Shown: in pieces, positions 1 through 10,604 of the stretch
Layout: each line of letters opens with the position of its first letter
How positions within the stretch are numbered: the stretch's first letter is position 1
Assembly (NCBI RefSeq): GCF_014180715.1
Contig: NZ_JACEFC010000001.1
Coordinates: 1 to 64,000 of the forward strand
Source: Nocardioides stalactiti
Lineage (GTDB): Bacteria > Actinomycetota > Actinomycetes > Propionibacteriales > Nocardioidaceae
Length of the DNA stretch: 64,000 bases
Direction of reading: 5' to 3'
Notes under the pieces: generated by a model
Seen by the model: only the letters and a program-made list of their open reading frames with translations
Database searches by the model: none
Told to the model about the DNA's origin: nothing
Program-made: the position numbers and the translations under genes

Positions 1-2
1 CT

Positions 3-290
3 GCGGCGACCGCCCTCGGCGACTTCAGCCTCGCCGGTTGCACCCTCTACACGTCCTGCGAGCCGTGCCCGCTGTGCCTGTCGGCCGCGCTCTGGGCGCG
101 GCTCGACCGCGTGGTCTATGCCGCCGACCGCCACGACGCGGCGCGCGGCGGGTTCGACGACCGGGCGTTCTACGACCTCTTCGACACGCCCCGCTCGGAG
201 TGGAGCGTGCCGATCACCGCCCACGCGGTGCCTGAGGGGTTCACACCCTTCGCCGCGTGGCTCGCGAAGGAGGACCGGGTCCGCTACTGA
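3..290 (+). CDS. guaD: Guanine deaminase-like nucleoside deaminase, 3' part only
   Basis: The gene is cut by the window edge; about 95 C-terminal residues remain, in frame from base 3 to a TGA at 288-290. The fragment carries CEPCPLC, which fits the PCxxC zinc motif of the cytidine/guanine deaminase fold; the upstream HxE half of the metal site lies outside the window. This family hydrolyses amino groups of free bases or nucleosides. Guanine to xanthine is the likely reaction because xanthine dehydrogenase genes follow just beyond a convergent neighbour. Close relatives include CMP/dCMP deaminases and the tRNA adenosine deaminase, so the substrate is inferred from context. It ends 13 bases before the convergent thioesterase gene. 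Confidence 0.75.
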   Translation, partial: AATALGDFSLAGCTLYTSCEPCPLCLSAALWARLDRVVYAADRHDAARGGFDDRAFYDLFDTPRSEWSVPITAHAVPEGFTPFAAWLAKEDRVRY

Positions 291-303
291 GACGTCGGCC
301 CGC

Positions 304-1143
304 TCAGCGGGTCTGCGGCAGCAGCGCGAGCTGGCGGGACTGGGCGACCAGCCGGTCCTGGGAGTCCCAGACCTCGCAGTCCTCCTCGAACATGCCGCCG
401 GCGACGTTGCGGGTGCGGTGCCGCAGCCGCAACCAGCCCGGCGCGGGCTTGGCCCGCACGTGGGCGCTCAGCTCGACGGTCGGTGCCCAGCCGGGAAGCC
501 CGAGGTCGAAGGTGACGGGCGGCAGCGCGTCGACCGCCATCAGGAGCGAGAGCGGATCGGGCTCGCGGTCGTCGGCGAGCCGGAACCAGGCGCTGATCTG
601 GCCACGGCCGCTCGGCTGGCCGAGCGCCCATCCCACCTCGTCGGGGTGGAAGAGCATGGCGAACCGCTGGGTGAAGGGCGCCATCGCCTTCACCTCGTCG
701 GGTGCCATCGTGTTGGGCACGCACTGGTCACGCGGCGGGAGCACCACCGGCTCAGCCGTGGTCCGCACGTCGTCGGTCGGGAACGCGTCGAGGTCGCCGT
801 AGGTCGCCAGCACGGTGAGCCGCACGTCCTCGCCCTGGCGCAGATCGGCCGAGACGGTGGCCGTCCGGCCTCCGACCCGCTGCGGCCGGACGACAGCCCG
901 GACCGGACCGGCGACCGCCGGGCTGACGTAGTAGGCGCTGACGGCGATCGGGTCGGGGTGGCTCGGCAGCGACGCGCGGATCGCGTTGCCGATCAACGAG
1001 AGCTGGAAGCCGCCGTTGATCCCGCCGCCGACGCGCCAACCGTCCGACATCGTCCCGACGTGGTCGGCACCGTCCGGGGAGACGGTGATGTCGCGGTCGA
1101 ACTCGGAGGGCGCGCCGGGCGGCGCGGTGAGGTCCGTGGTCAC
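304..1143 (-). CDS. Thioesterase family protein (hotdog fold)
   Basis: A 279-residue protein resembling the double-hotdog acyl-CoA thioesterase family, with a GWRVGGGINGGF segment near residue 34 and a second, weaker hotdog half in the C-terminal part. Members hydrolyse acyl-CoA thioesters; the substrate here is unknown. The GTG start overlaps the xdhC stop by four bases (GTGA), so it is translationally coupled to the end of the xanthine dehydrogenase operon. Nothing in the sequence ties a thioesterase to purine breakdown, so it may simply ride on the operon. No signal peptide or membrane segment is visible. Confidence 0.75.
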   Translation of the reverse strand: MTTDLTAPPGAPSEFDRDITVSPDGADHVGTMSDGWRVGGGINGGFQLSLIGNAIRASLPSHPDPIAVSAYYVSPAVAGPVRAVVRPQRVGGRTATVSADLRQGEDVRLTVLATYGDLDAFPTDDVRTTAEPVVLPPRDQCVPNTMAPDEVKAMAPFTQRFAMLFHPDEVGWALGQPSGRGQISAWFRLADDREPDPLSLLMAVDALPPVTFDLGLPGWAPTVELSAHVRAKPAPGWLRLRHRTRNVAGGMFEEDCEVWDSQDRLVAQSRQLALLPQTR

Positions 1144-1994
1144 CGGTCGAGCGTACTGAGGCCCGACCCGGTCGTCGTACCGGCGACGAGCGCCAGCACC
1201 TCCACTGTGACGGAGACCGCAATGACGGCGGGTGCCTTGCCGGCGACCCCGGCGGCGGTCGGGTCACCGATCGGCGTACGGACCCGGCCGACCACCTCCG
1301 GGGAGTGCCCCAGTGTCGCGAGCTTGTCCTGGAACCGCACCCACTTCGCCGACGACCCGATCAGCCCGATCGTGGCCGGTCCCTCGGCGCGGAGGAGGGC
1401 GTCGAGGATCGCGAGGTCCTCGGCGTGGTCGTGGGTCAGGACGAGGACGTGGGTCCCGGGCGGCAGCTCGGCGACGACGAGCTCGGGCAGCACGGGCACC
1501 TGGTGGACGTGCAGGTCCGCCGGGCCCGACCGGAGCGGCGCCAGCCGTTGCTCGTCGAGCTGGTCGGCCCGCGAGTCGACCAGGTGGAGCTCGAGCTCGT
1601 GGCGGCTGAGCAGCAACCCGATCTCGAAGCCCACGTGCCCCATCCCGAAGACCGCGACTGCTGGCCGTACCGCGACCGGCTCGAGGAGCAGCGTCACCTC
1701 GCCCCCGCAGCACTGCACCCCGTGCTCGACGGGGACCTTGTCGGACAGGGAGTGGTGGTCGGTCATCGGCAGGACGGGTTGGCCGGACGCCATCGACGCC
1801 AGCAGCCCCCGCGCACGGCTGACGGCGGCCTCCTCGAGGTTGCCGCCGCCGACACTGCCCCAGGTCGCGTCCTCGGCGACGACGAGCTTGGCTCCGGCCT
1901 CCCGGGGTGCGTGCCCCCGCACCTCGGTCACCGTGACCAGGACGCACGGGACCCGGCGGTCCCGGCAGTCCTGCAGCGCGCGCAGCCAGTCCAC
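1140..1994 (-). CDS. xdhC: XdhC family protein, molybdenum cofactor insertion factor
   Basis: About 284 residues. The N-terminal XdhC domain has a segment reading RGHAPREAGAKLVV followed by GSVGGGNLEE and a QCCGGE motif near the middle. A C-terminal Rossmann-like domain begins at AVFGMGHVG. XdhC proteins bind the molybdenum cofactor, promote its sulfuration and insert it into xanthine dehydrogenase. The GTG at 1994, two bases after the xdhB stop, gives the usual family N-terminus (DWLRALQ). A GTG at 2027 with a GGAGG upstream is the alternative and would overlap xdhB by 31 bases. It is the third gene of xdhA-xdhB-xdhC. Confidence 0.9.
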   Translation of the reverse strand: MDWLRALQDCRDRRVPCVLVTVTEVRGHAPREAGAKLVVAEDATWGSVGGGNLEEAAVSRARGLLASMASGQPVLPMTDHHSLSDKVPVEHGVQCCGGEVTLLLEPVAVRPAVAVFGMGHVGFEIGLLLSRHELELHLVDSRADQLDEQRLAPLRSGPADLHVHQVPVLPELVVAELPPGTHVLVLTHDHAEDLAILDALLRAEGPATIGLIGSSAKWVRFQDKLATLGHSPEVVGRVRTPIGDPTAAGVAGKAPAVIAVSVTVEVLALVAGTTTGSGLSTLDR

Positions 1995-1996
1995 GG

Positions 1997-4257
<2,261 letters not shown>

Positions 4258-4261
<4 letters not shown>

Positions 4262-5628
4262 CGGGTCTCCTCGAAGAACTTCACCAGCGAGGTGCCGAGC
4301 ATCGCCCGGCGGTAGTCGGCACTGGCGCGGTGGTCGTCGATGGGGGTCCCGGCCCGGGCCAGGACGGCCGCGGCCGATGCGACGACATCGGCCGTCCACG
4401 GCAGCCCGACCAGGGCGGCCTCCGCCTCGGTCGCCCGGACCGGCGTCGCGGCGACGCCGCCCAGGCCGATCGCCGCCCGCGCGACCACGCCGTCGGTGAC
4501 GTCGACAGCGATCGCGATCGCGACGGAGGAGATGTCGTCGTAGCGCCGCTTGGCGATCTTGTGGAACGCCGTCATGGACGCCAGCGGCAGCGGCAGCCGG
4601 ACGGCGGCGATGAGCTCGCCGGGCTCGAGCACGGTGGCGCGGTAGCCGGTGAAGTAGTCGGCGAGCGGCACGGTGCGGCGCCCCCCGGCGGACACCAGGA
4701 CCAGCGTCGCGTCGAGAGCCAGCAGCGCGGGCGGCAGGTCGCCGATCGGCGAACCCGTCCCGAGGTTGCCCCCGATGGTGGCGCCGTTGCGGATGAGGCG
4801 CGACGCGAACTGCGGGAACACCGCGTCGAGCAGCGGGACGGCACCCTCGAGGCGGCGCTCGACCTCGGTGAGCGAGAGGGCGGCGCCGATCTCCACGTGG
4901 GTCGGTCCCTGCGTGACGCCACGCAGCTCCGCCAGGTGGTCGATCGCGACGAGCAGTCCGGGGCGGGCACCGCGCAGGTTGGCTTCGACGCCGAGGTCGG
5001 TCGACCCGGCCAGCGGTACGGCGCCGGGCTCGCCGAGCAGCGCGAGCGCCTCCGCGAGGGTGGCCGGGCGGGCGAAGCCCGGCAGCCGGCCAGGGGTCAC
5101 CACCGGGGGCGGCGAGGTCGTCCGGAGAGAGAGGTGGTCACCGGCGGCGGGGACCCCCAGCGCCTCCGCTGCCTCGAGGATCGGCCGGTAGCCGGTGCAG
5201 CGGCACAGGTTGCCCGACAGTGCGTGCTCGTCGAACTCCACACGGCGGGGGCGGTAGTACTCCGCGGCCATGCTGCACACGAAGCCGGGCGTGCAGTAGC
5301 CGCACTGCGAACCGCCCCGGACGGCCATCTCCTGCTGGACCGGGTGGAGCGCGTCCGGGGTCCCCAGCCCTTCGGCCGTGACGACCTCCTGACCCGCCAG
5401 CGCGGCCGCCGGCACGAGGCAGGCGTTGATCGCCGTCCACTCGGTCGGGGCCTCGAGGCCGGGCCGGGCGACGAGCACCGAGCAGGCGCCACACTCCCCC
5501 TCGGCGCAACCCTCCTTGGCGCCGGTCAGGCCGACCGACCTCAGCCAGTCGAGGGCGGTGGTCGGCGGTTGGACACCGGCCAGGCTGCGGGCCGCGCAAT
5601 TGACGATGACCTGCGGCTGCTCCTCCAT
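4258..5628 (-). CDS. xdhA: Xanthine dehydrogenase small subunit (2Fe-2S and FAD)
   Basis: 456 residues in the order 2Fe-2S ferredoxin domain, helical 2Fe-2S domain, FAD-binding domain, as in bacterial XdhA. The first cluster ligands are C41, C46, C49 and C70; the second are C109, C112, C142 and C144 (GYCTPGF and CRCTGY motifs). The FAD domain has an IGGNLGTGSPIGDLPP loop. It passes electrons from the molybdenum centre to NAD. It is the first of the three xdh genes and overlaps xdhB by four bases. No good ribosome-binding site precedes its ATG; a 14-bp GC palindrome sits 15 bases upstream, and a small ORF with a perfect Shine-Dalgarno lies 90 bases upstream. Confidence 0.95.
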
Positions 5629-5643
5629 GGGTGAACCGTACGT

Positions 5644-5657
5644 CGCGCCGCGGCGCG
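5644..5657. repeat. 14-bp perfect palindrome before xdhA
   Basis: CGCGCCGCGGCGCG reads the same on both strands and lies 15 bases upstream of the xdhA start. In RNA it could form a compact hairpin over the initiation region. No regulator is known to bind it, and in a GC-rich genome a chance origin is possible. Confidence 0.4.
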
Positions 5658-5686
5658 GGTCATCCGGATCGCGGGCCCGACCCGCC

Positions 5687-5704
5687 GTGTCGGACGTGTC
5701 GGAC
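5687..5704. repeat. Tandem 9-bp direct repeat, possible operator
   Basis: GTGTCGGAC occurs twice back to back without mismatch, between the small ORF and xdhA. A short tandem repeat just upstream of a substrate-induced catabolic operon could be a regulator-binding site. No PucR- or XdhR-type regulator gene is in the window, so this is only positional. Confidence 0.35.
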
Positions 5705-5718
5705 GAGGTCGAACAGGG

Positions 5719-5835
5719 TCAGACGCGGGCGAGGCGGCGGGTCACCCAGGCGAGCAGCACCTTGGTCTGCTGGACGTAGAGCAGGGCGAGCGACGGCGAC
5801 CCTGCGCGCGGCAGGTGGGACGAGGCGTGGTGCAT
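5719..5835 (-). CDS. Small ORF (38 aa) upstream of xdhA
   Basis: An ATG-to-TGA frame encoding 38 residues (starts MHHASSHLPRAG, ends VTRRLARV), with AGGAGG centred six bases before the ATG, the best Shine-Dalgarno in this region. The C-terminal half is amphipathic and basic. It ends 90 bases upstream of xdhA on the same strand, so it could be a leader peptide of the xdh operon or an independent small protein. I do not recognise a family. The hydrolase gene upstream on the same strand ends 101 bases before it. Confidence 0.5.
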   Translation of the reverse strand: MHHASSHLPRAGSPSLALLYVQQTKVLLAWVTRRLARV

Positions 5836-5936
5836 GAGGAACCTCCTACGACCGGACTGGCTCAGCGCCGGTACCCCGTATGACGTCCGAGCAGACCGGT
5901 TGGTTGCACGAGCGGCACGAACAGGGGGCCGCGACC

Positions 5937-7748
5937 TCAGCGGACGACGGGCAGGGTCAGCGTCTGGTCGTTGCCCGAGGTGATGGTGACGGGGGCCGGC
6001 TCGGTACCGCCCCGGTAGTTGATCGAGCCGCCGGCGACGATGAGGCGGATCCGGTGTCCCGGCTCGAAGCGGTGGACGATGCCCGGCAGGGTGACCGTGA
6101 ACGGCTTGGTCACGTCGGGGACGCGCACCGGAGCCTCGAGCGCGTTGATGAGCCGCGCTTTGCCGTCAGGACCGACGTCGGCGACCTTCACGTACAGCAC
6201 CAGCATCCCGATCTCCCCGAGCGCCTGGGTGACCGCCGCCGTCGGGGCACTCACCTTGAGCCGCACCTTCGGCGTACCGACCACGTCGACCGCGGCGGTC
6301 AGCGCGGGGGTCTGCCAGGCGGCGAAGGTGCCGGGCAGGTCGGTGACCTCGTTGACCGGCTGGCCGACGTAGCTGCCGAGCACGTCGAGGGTGTTGATGC
6401 CGGTCGGGAGACCGGCAGCCGTGGTGACGAAGGACTGCGCGCCGGGCTTGGTCGAGCCGGGGACCAGGTCGCCGGCGCCCGAGAGGCGATAGACCTTGCC
6501 GCTGCCGACGGGGAACGCCGCCGCCCAGCGATAGGCCGGCGCAGCGTTGCCGGTGTAGTCGACCCAGTCGCGGAAGTAGGCGAACTCCGGACCGGTGCTG
6601 ACGTTGGCACCCTTGAGGTAGTGGTCCAACCAGGCGACGATCCGACCGGTCTCGTACTGGGCCGCCGGGTCCGGGTCGCCGAGGTCGATCTCGCCCGGCG
6701 CCGCGCCACCCGAGTGGCCCCACGACTGCCAGATCATCTTGACCTCGGTGCCCTGCCTCTCCAGCGCCTGGTAGGTCGCGATCGCCTCGTTGAGGTTGAA
6801 GAGCGTGTCCTTCTGGCCCTGGATGAGCAGGACCGGAACCTTGATCCGCTTGACGTACGACGCCACCGAGGCGTGCCGCATCGACGCGACGTCGCCGGGC
6901 TGGAGATAGCCCGTGGCAGCGCCCGCGACGAGCGCGGGGCACACGAAGTCGGCGAAGTTCGGGCACGGCACCACGTCCGGCGGGACCTGCTGGTTCTGCA
7001 GGTCACCGGTCATGCCGAGGGCCGAGAAGCCGAGGGCCCACAGCTGCTTGGCCGACCCCGAGCGACGGGTCGAGACGCCGGTCGTCTGGTCGGTGCCGTT
7101 GGGCGCGAGGCTGTAGCTCAGGTCGTTCCACGTGATGAGGGGGACGATCGTGTCGAGCCGGGCGTCGACCGAAGCGATCGCGAACTGGTTGCCGCCGCCG
7201 TACGAGCCGCCGACGGTGCCGACCCGCGGGTCGATCGCCCGGGCGACGCCGTTGTGGTCGCGCGCGTCCTTGACGACGACGTCGAGCCGCGGCGCGGCCT
7301 GGGTGTGCGCGGCGTCGGTGTAGGCGATGCCGGTCGCGCCGCCGAGGTAGCTGACGAGCTGGCTGCCGGCCTTGCCGTCCCAGTCGGGGTCGTCGAGCGT
7401 GATCTTGCAGCTCGACCCGCCGAAGCCGAGGCCGGAGTAGGACAGCACGACGTAGCCCCGGCTGGCGAACGCCTTGCCGAGGGCGGACTGGTCGTCCTTG
7501 GAACCGCCGAAGCCGTTGGTCGTCAGGATCGCCGGCACCCGCCGCCTCGGCGACGCCCCGGCCGGCACGTAGAGGTCGCCGACGATGTCGCAGACCTGGT
7601 TGCCCTGCGGGCCGACGAGCACCTTGAAGTGCAGGGTCGTGACCGTGAACGGCTCGGCCGCGGCGGCCGAGGACCCACCACCTGCCGGCACCAGGGCCAG
7701 GAAGGCGAGCACGAACGCAAGGAGGGCGGGCAACCGCAGACGACGCAT
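5937..7748 (-). CDS. Secreted CocE/NonD-type alpha/beta hydrolase (X-Pro dipeptidyl-peptidase-like)
   Basis: About 603 residues. The N-terminus (MRRLRLPALL followed by a hydrophobic run and an Ala-rich cleavage region) is a signal peptide. The body is an alpha/beta hydrolase with nucleophile elbow GGSYGG, and the C-terminal third is the beta-rich jelly-roll typical of the CocE/X-Pro dipeptidyl-peptidase class, ending in a binding domain with EPGHRIRL. Family members cleave esters, amides or proline dipeptides outside the cytoplasm; the substrate cannot be read here. The ATG at 7748 is preferred to a TTG nine bases upstream. It lies between the two purine operons without overlapping either. 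Confidence 0.8.
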   Translation of the reverse strand: MRRLRLPALLAFVLAFLALVPAGGGSSAAAAEPFTVTTLHFKVLVGPQGNQVCDIVGDLYVPAGASPRRRVPAILTTNGFGGSKDDQSALGKAFASRGYVVLSYSGLGFGGSSCKITLDDPDWDGKAGSQLVSYLGGATGIAYTDAAHTQAAPRLDVVVKDARDHNGVARAIDPRVGTVGGSYGGGNQFAIASVDARLDTIVPLITWNDLSYSLAPNGTDQTTGVSTRRSGSAKQLWALGFSALGMTGDLQNQQVPPDVVPCPNFADFVCPALVAGAATGYLQPGDVASMRHASVASYVKRIKVPVLLIQGQKDTLFNLNEAIATYQALERQGTEVKMIWQSWGHSGGAAPGEIDLGDPDPAAQYETGRIVAWLDHYLKGANVSTGPEFAYFRDWVDYTGNAAPAYRWAAAFPVGSGKVYRLSGAGDLVPGSTKPGAQSFVTTAAGLPTGINTLDVLGSYVGQPVNEVTDLPGTFAAWQTPALTAAVDVVGTPKVRLKVSAPTAAVTQALGEIGMLVLYVKVADVGPDGKARLINALEAPVRVPDVTKPFTVTLPGIVHRFEPGHRIRLIVAGGSINYRGGTEPAPVTITSGNDQTLTLPVVR

Positions 7749-7810
7749 GCAGGTCAAACGACCCGTCTGTGACGGTGGTTACGCGCGGGTAACCGCGCGC
7801 CCGCCCCGCC

Positions 7811-8443
7811 TCACCGGCGGACGTGGGGCGTGATGAGGGCGGTGCGGACCGACATGCCGAGGTCCCGGTGCCGCAACGTCGTGATCCGGCGGCCGGGCTG
7901 GACCGCGTCCTTGGGGTGGCCGCCGGCCTCGCCGAGCGCCGCCGCCGCAGCGTCGACGTCGGCCACGACGTGGGTGAGGCCCCACAGGCTCGACGGACCC
8001 TCGTTCGCGACGTCCGGGGCCCCGACGACCTCGAGGATCACCTCGCCGAGCCGGTAGAAGACCTGCCGCATCGGAGCGCCCCCGAGACTGCCGTCGCGCT
8101 CCCGCCGCGGCTCGAGGCCCACCGCGGCGAGGGCGGTGATGGTCCGTGCCAGGTCGGGCGAGAGCAGGACGACGTGGTCGAGGAGGGTCACCCCGTTGGG
8201 GTGCTCCCCCGGTTCCTCGGGCGCGGCGGCGGCGACCGTGGTGGGGATCCCGTCGACCTCGCGCAGGCCGTCGTCCACCCCGCTCAGGGCCCAGCCGACG
8301 ACCCCGGTCCCGCGCTCGCGACCGACCAGACGGACGGCGACCGTGCCGACCCGGCAGGTCCCGTCCGCGTCCACCGCGAACCCGGCGGCCGTCCACGCCT
8401 CCGGCGGGTCGGCGACGACCAGCCCGGCGAGCGCGACGGTCAC
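7811..8443 (-). CDS. VOC (glyoxalase/bleomycin-resistance fold) family protein
   Basis: About 210 residues. The C-terminal two thirds form a vicinal-oxygen-chelate-like domain: a segment LLDHVVLLSPD, later FYRLGEVILEVVGAP and LWGLTHVVADVD, with H and E residues at positions VOC enzymes use for metal. The gene starts with a GTG that overlaps the allE stop as GTGA, so it is co-translated with the ureide enzymes and closes that operon. VOC proteins include glyoxalases, epimerases, isomerases and dioxygenases, and no function can be assigned from sequence alone. A role in ureide or glyoxylate chemistry is an inference from coupling. Confidence 0.8.
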   Translation of the reverse strand: MTVALAGLVVADPPEAWTAAGFAVDADGTCRVGTVAVRLVGRERGTGVVGWALSGVDDGLREVDGIPTTVAAAAPEEPGEHPNGVTLLDHVVLLSPDLARTITALAAVGLEPRRERDGSLGGAPMRQVFYRLGEVILEVVGAPDVANEGPSSLWGLTHVVADVDAAAAALGEAGGHPKDAVQPGRRITTLRHRDLGMSVRTALITPHVRR

Positions 8444-9258
8444 CGGAAGGAGAGCCCGACGTGCCGGTTGACGTCCTTGTAGAGCAGGTAGCGGAAGCGT
8501 CCCGGCCCGCCGGCGTAGCAGGCCTGCGGGCAGAACGCGCGCAGCCACATGAAGTCGCCGGCCTCCACCTCGACCCAGTCCTCGTTGAGGAGGTAGACCG
8601 CCTTGCCCTCCAGGACGTAGAGGCCGTGCTCCATCACGTGGGTCTCGGGGAACGGGATCGCGCCGCCGGGCTCGAAGGTGACGATGTTGACGTGCATGTC
8701 GTGACGCAGGTCGGCGATGTCGACGAACCGGGTCGTCGCCCAGGCGCCGTCGGTCCCCGGCATCGGGACCGGCGCGACGTCCTGCTCGCGGGTCACCAGC
8801 GGCTCCGGCACCTCGACCCCGTCGACGCGCTGGTAGGCCTTGCGGATCCAGTGGAACGTGGCCGCGTTGGCCCCCGGGTTGCGCAGGGCCCACGGCGTAC
8901 CCGGCGGCAGGTAGACGTAGGAGCCCTCCCCCAGCAGGTGCTCGGTCCCGGCGAGGTTCAGCGTCAGCGAACCGTCGACGACGAACAGGACGGCCTCGGC
9001 GTCAGGCTCGTCCTCGACCCCGTCCGAACCGCCGCCCGGCGAGACCTCCACGACGTACTGGCTGAACGTCTCGGCGAAGCCGGACAGCGGGCGGGCGAGG
9101 ACCCAGAGCCGGGTGGCCTCCCAGTGCGGGAGGAACGACGTCGTGATGTCGCTGAGGGTGCGCGCCGGGATGACGGCGTAGGCCTCGGTGAAGCGGGCGC
9201 GGTCGGTCGTCAGTGCGGTCTGGGGCGGCAGGCCGCCGCGCGGGACGTAGTAGGTCAC
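8440..9258 (-). CDS. allE: (S)-ureidoglycine aminohydrolase (bicupin)
   Basis: A 272-residue protein with two cupin halves, the length and layout of AllE/YlbA. The second half contains the EPGGAIPFPETHVMEHG stretch, whose E and H residues match the Mn site of the family, and ends with the conserved FRYLLYKDVNRH segment. AllE releases ammonia from (S)-ureidoglycine to give ureidoglycolate. The GTG start at 9258 follows GAGGAAAGG, a good ribosome-binding site. It sits between allantoinase (four-base overlap) and the VOC gene. Confidence 0.92.
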   Translation of the reverse strand: MTYYVPRGGLPPQTALTTDRARFTEAYAVIPARTLSDITTSFLPHWEATRLWVLARPLSGFAETFSQYVVEVSPGGGSDGVEDEPDAEAVLFVVDGSLTLNLAGTEHLLGEGSYVYLPPGTPWALRNPGANAATFHWIRKAYQRVDGVEVPEPLVTREQDVAPVPMPGTDGAWATTRFVDIADLRHDMHVNIVTFEPGGAIPFPETHVMEHGLYVLEGKAVYLLNEDWVEVEAGDFMWLRAFCPQACYAGGPGRFRYLLYKDVNRHVGLSFR

Positions 9259-10604
9259 CGGACACCTTTCCTCAGCAGCCGGCCCCGAGGAGAGTCACCG
9301 GCACCGAGAAGTATCGGCTCCCCACGCAACCACGTCTCGCGAACGACGCCACGGAGACGTCGACCGGCGTAGGGCGACACCGGGTTCTTGTGGTGGAGGG
9401 TCGCCGGGTCGACCGTGAACTCCTCGTCGGGAGCGAAGCGAACGAGGTCGGCATCGGCACCCACCGCGATCCGACCCTTGGCGGGCAGCCCGACCCGGTC
9501 GGCCGGTGCCGTCGCCATCCAGCCGACGACCTCGGCGAGCCCGTGACCGTGCTCCCTGGCCGCCGTCCAGACCGCCGGCAGCCCGAGCTGGACCGACGCG
9601 ATGCCGCCCCACGCGGCGCCGAAGTCGCCGCCGCCCTGCTGCTTCAGCTCGACCGTGCAGGGCGAGTGGTCGGAGACGACGAAGTCGATGTCGCCCGCGC
9701 CGAGCGCCCGCCACAACGCCTCCCGGTTGGCGGCCTCGCGGATCGGCGGGCAGCACTTCAGCTCGGTCGCTCCGTCGGGCACCTGCTCGGCGGCGAAGGT
9801 CAGGTAGTGCGGGCAGGTCTCGGCCGTGATGTCGACCCCCTCGGCGCGGGCCGCACGCAGCATCGGCACCGCGTCGGAGCTGCTGAGGTGGACGACGTGC
9901 GCCCGCCCGCCGGAGGCCCGCGCCCGGTCGATGACCAGGCCGATCGCGGCGTCCTCGGCGGCGTGCGGCCGCGACGCCAGGAAGCCGGCGTAGTGCGGAC
10001 CGTCGAGCGCCGCCTCGTCGAGGAGGTCGCCGTCCTCGGCGTGGACGATCATCAGCGCGCCGAGCCGTGCGGTCTCCGCCATCGCCTCCGCCAGCCCGTC
10101 CGGCGTGAGCGCGCCGAACTCCTCGACCCCCGAGTCGAGCAGGAAGCACTTGAAACCGAACACCCCGGCGCCGTCGAGCGCCTCCAGCTCGCCGACGTTG
10201 CCGGGCACCGCGCCGCCCCAGAAACCGACGTCCACGCGGACCTGGTCCCGCGCGACCGCCCGCTTCACGTCGAGGTGCTCGCGGGTGGTCGTCGGCGGGA
10301 TCGAGTTCAGCGGCATGTCGATGATCGTCGTGACCCCGCCCGCGGCGGCGGCCGCCGTCGCGCTGGCGAAGCCCTCCCACGCGGTCCGCCCCCGCTCGTT
10401 GACGTGGACGTGGGTGTCGACCAGCCCCGGCAGCAGCACCTCGTCGTCGGCGACCTCGACGGTCCGCGCCGCAGCCTGCGGTTCGTCGTACGGCGTCAGG
10501 GAGACGATGCGTTCGTCGCGGATGCCGACACACACGGCCACCTCCGCGTCGCCCACGACCGCCCGGCGTGCGCGGACCAGGACATCGAGCACCGGGTCGG
10601 GCAT
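9255..10604 (-). CDS. allB: Allantoinase
   Basis: 449 residues of the cyclic amidohydrolase superfamily. Metal ligands are visible: H65 and H67 in VDTHVHVNERG, the carbamylated lysine K152 in GFKCFLL, H188 in IVHAED, H239 in VVHLSSSD, and D312 in VVSDHSPC. It opens the allantoin ring to allantoate. The ATG at 10604 overlaps the uricase TGA by one base, and its own stop overlaps the allE start. No allantoate amidohydrolase gene follows in the window. Confidence 0.95.
   Translation of the reverse strand: MPDPVLDVLVRARRAVVGDAEVAVCVGIRDERIVSLTPYDEPQAAARTVEVADDEVLLPGLVDTHVHVNERGRTAWEGFASATAAAAAGGVTTIIDMPLNSIPPTTTREHLDVKRAVARDQVRVDVGFWGGAVPGNVGELEALDGAGVFGFKCFLLDSGVEEFGALTPDGLAEAMAETARLGALMIVHAEDGDLLDEAALDGPHYAGFLASRPHAAEDAAIGLVIDRARASGGRAHVVHLSSSDAVPMLRAARAEGVDITAETCPHYLTFAAEQVPDGATELKCCPPIREAANREALWRALGAGDIDFVVSDHSPCTVELKQQGGGDFGAAWGGIASVQLGLPAVWTAAREHGHGLAEVVGWMATAPADRVGLPAKGRIAVGADADLVRFAPDEEFTVDPATLHHKNPVSPYAGRRLRGVVRETWLRGEPILLGAGDSPRGRLLRKGVR

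Noticed and set aside
5880-7772. Plus-strand open frame of 630 codons opposite the CocE-type hydrolase
   Set aside because: Shadow of the real minus-strand gene, which has signal peptide, GGSYGG and jelly-roll features.
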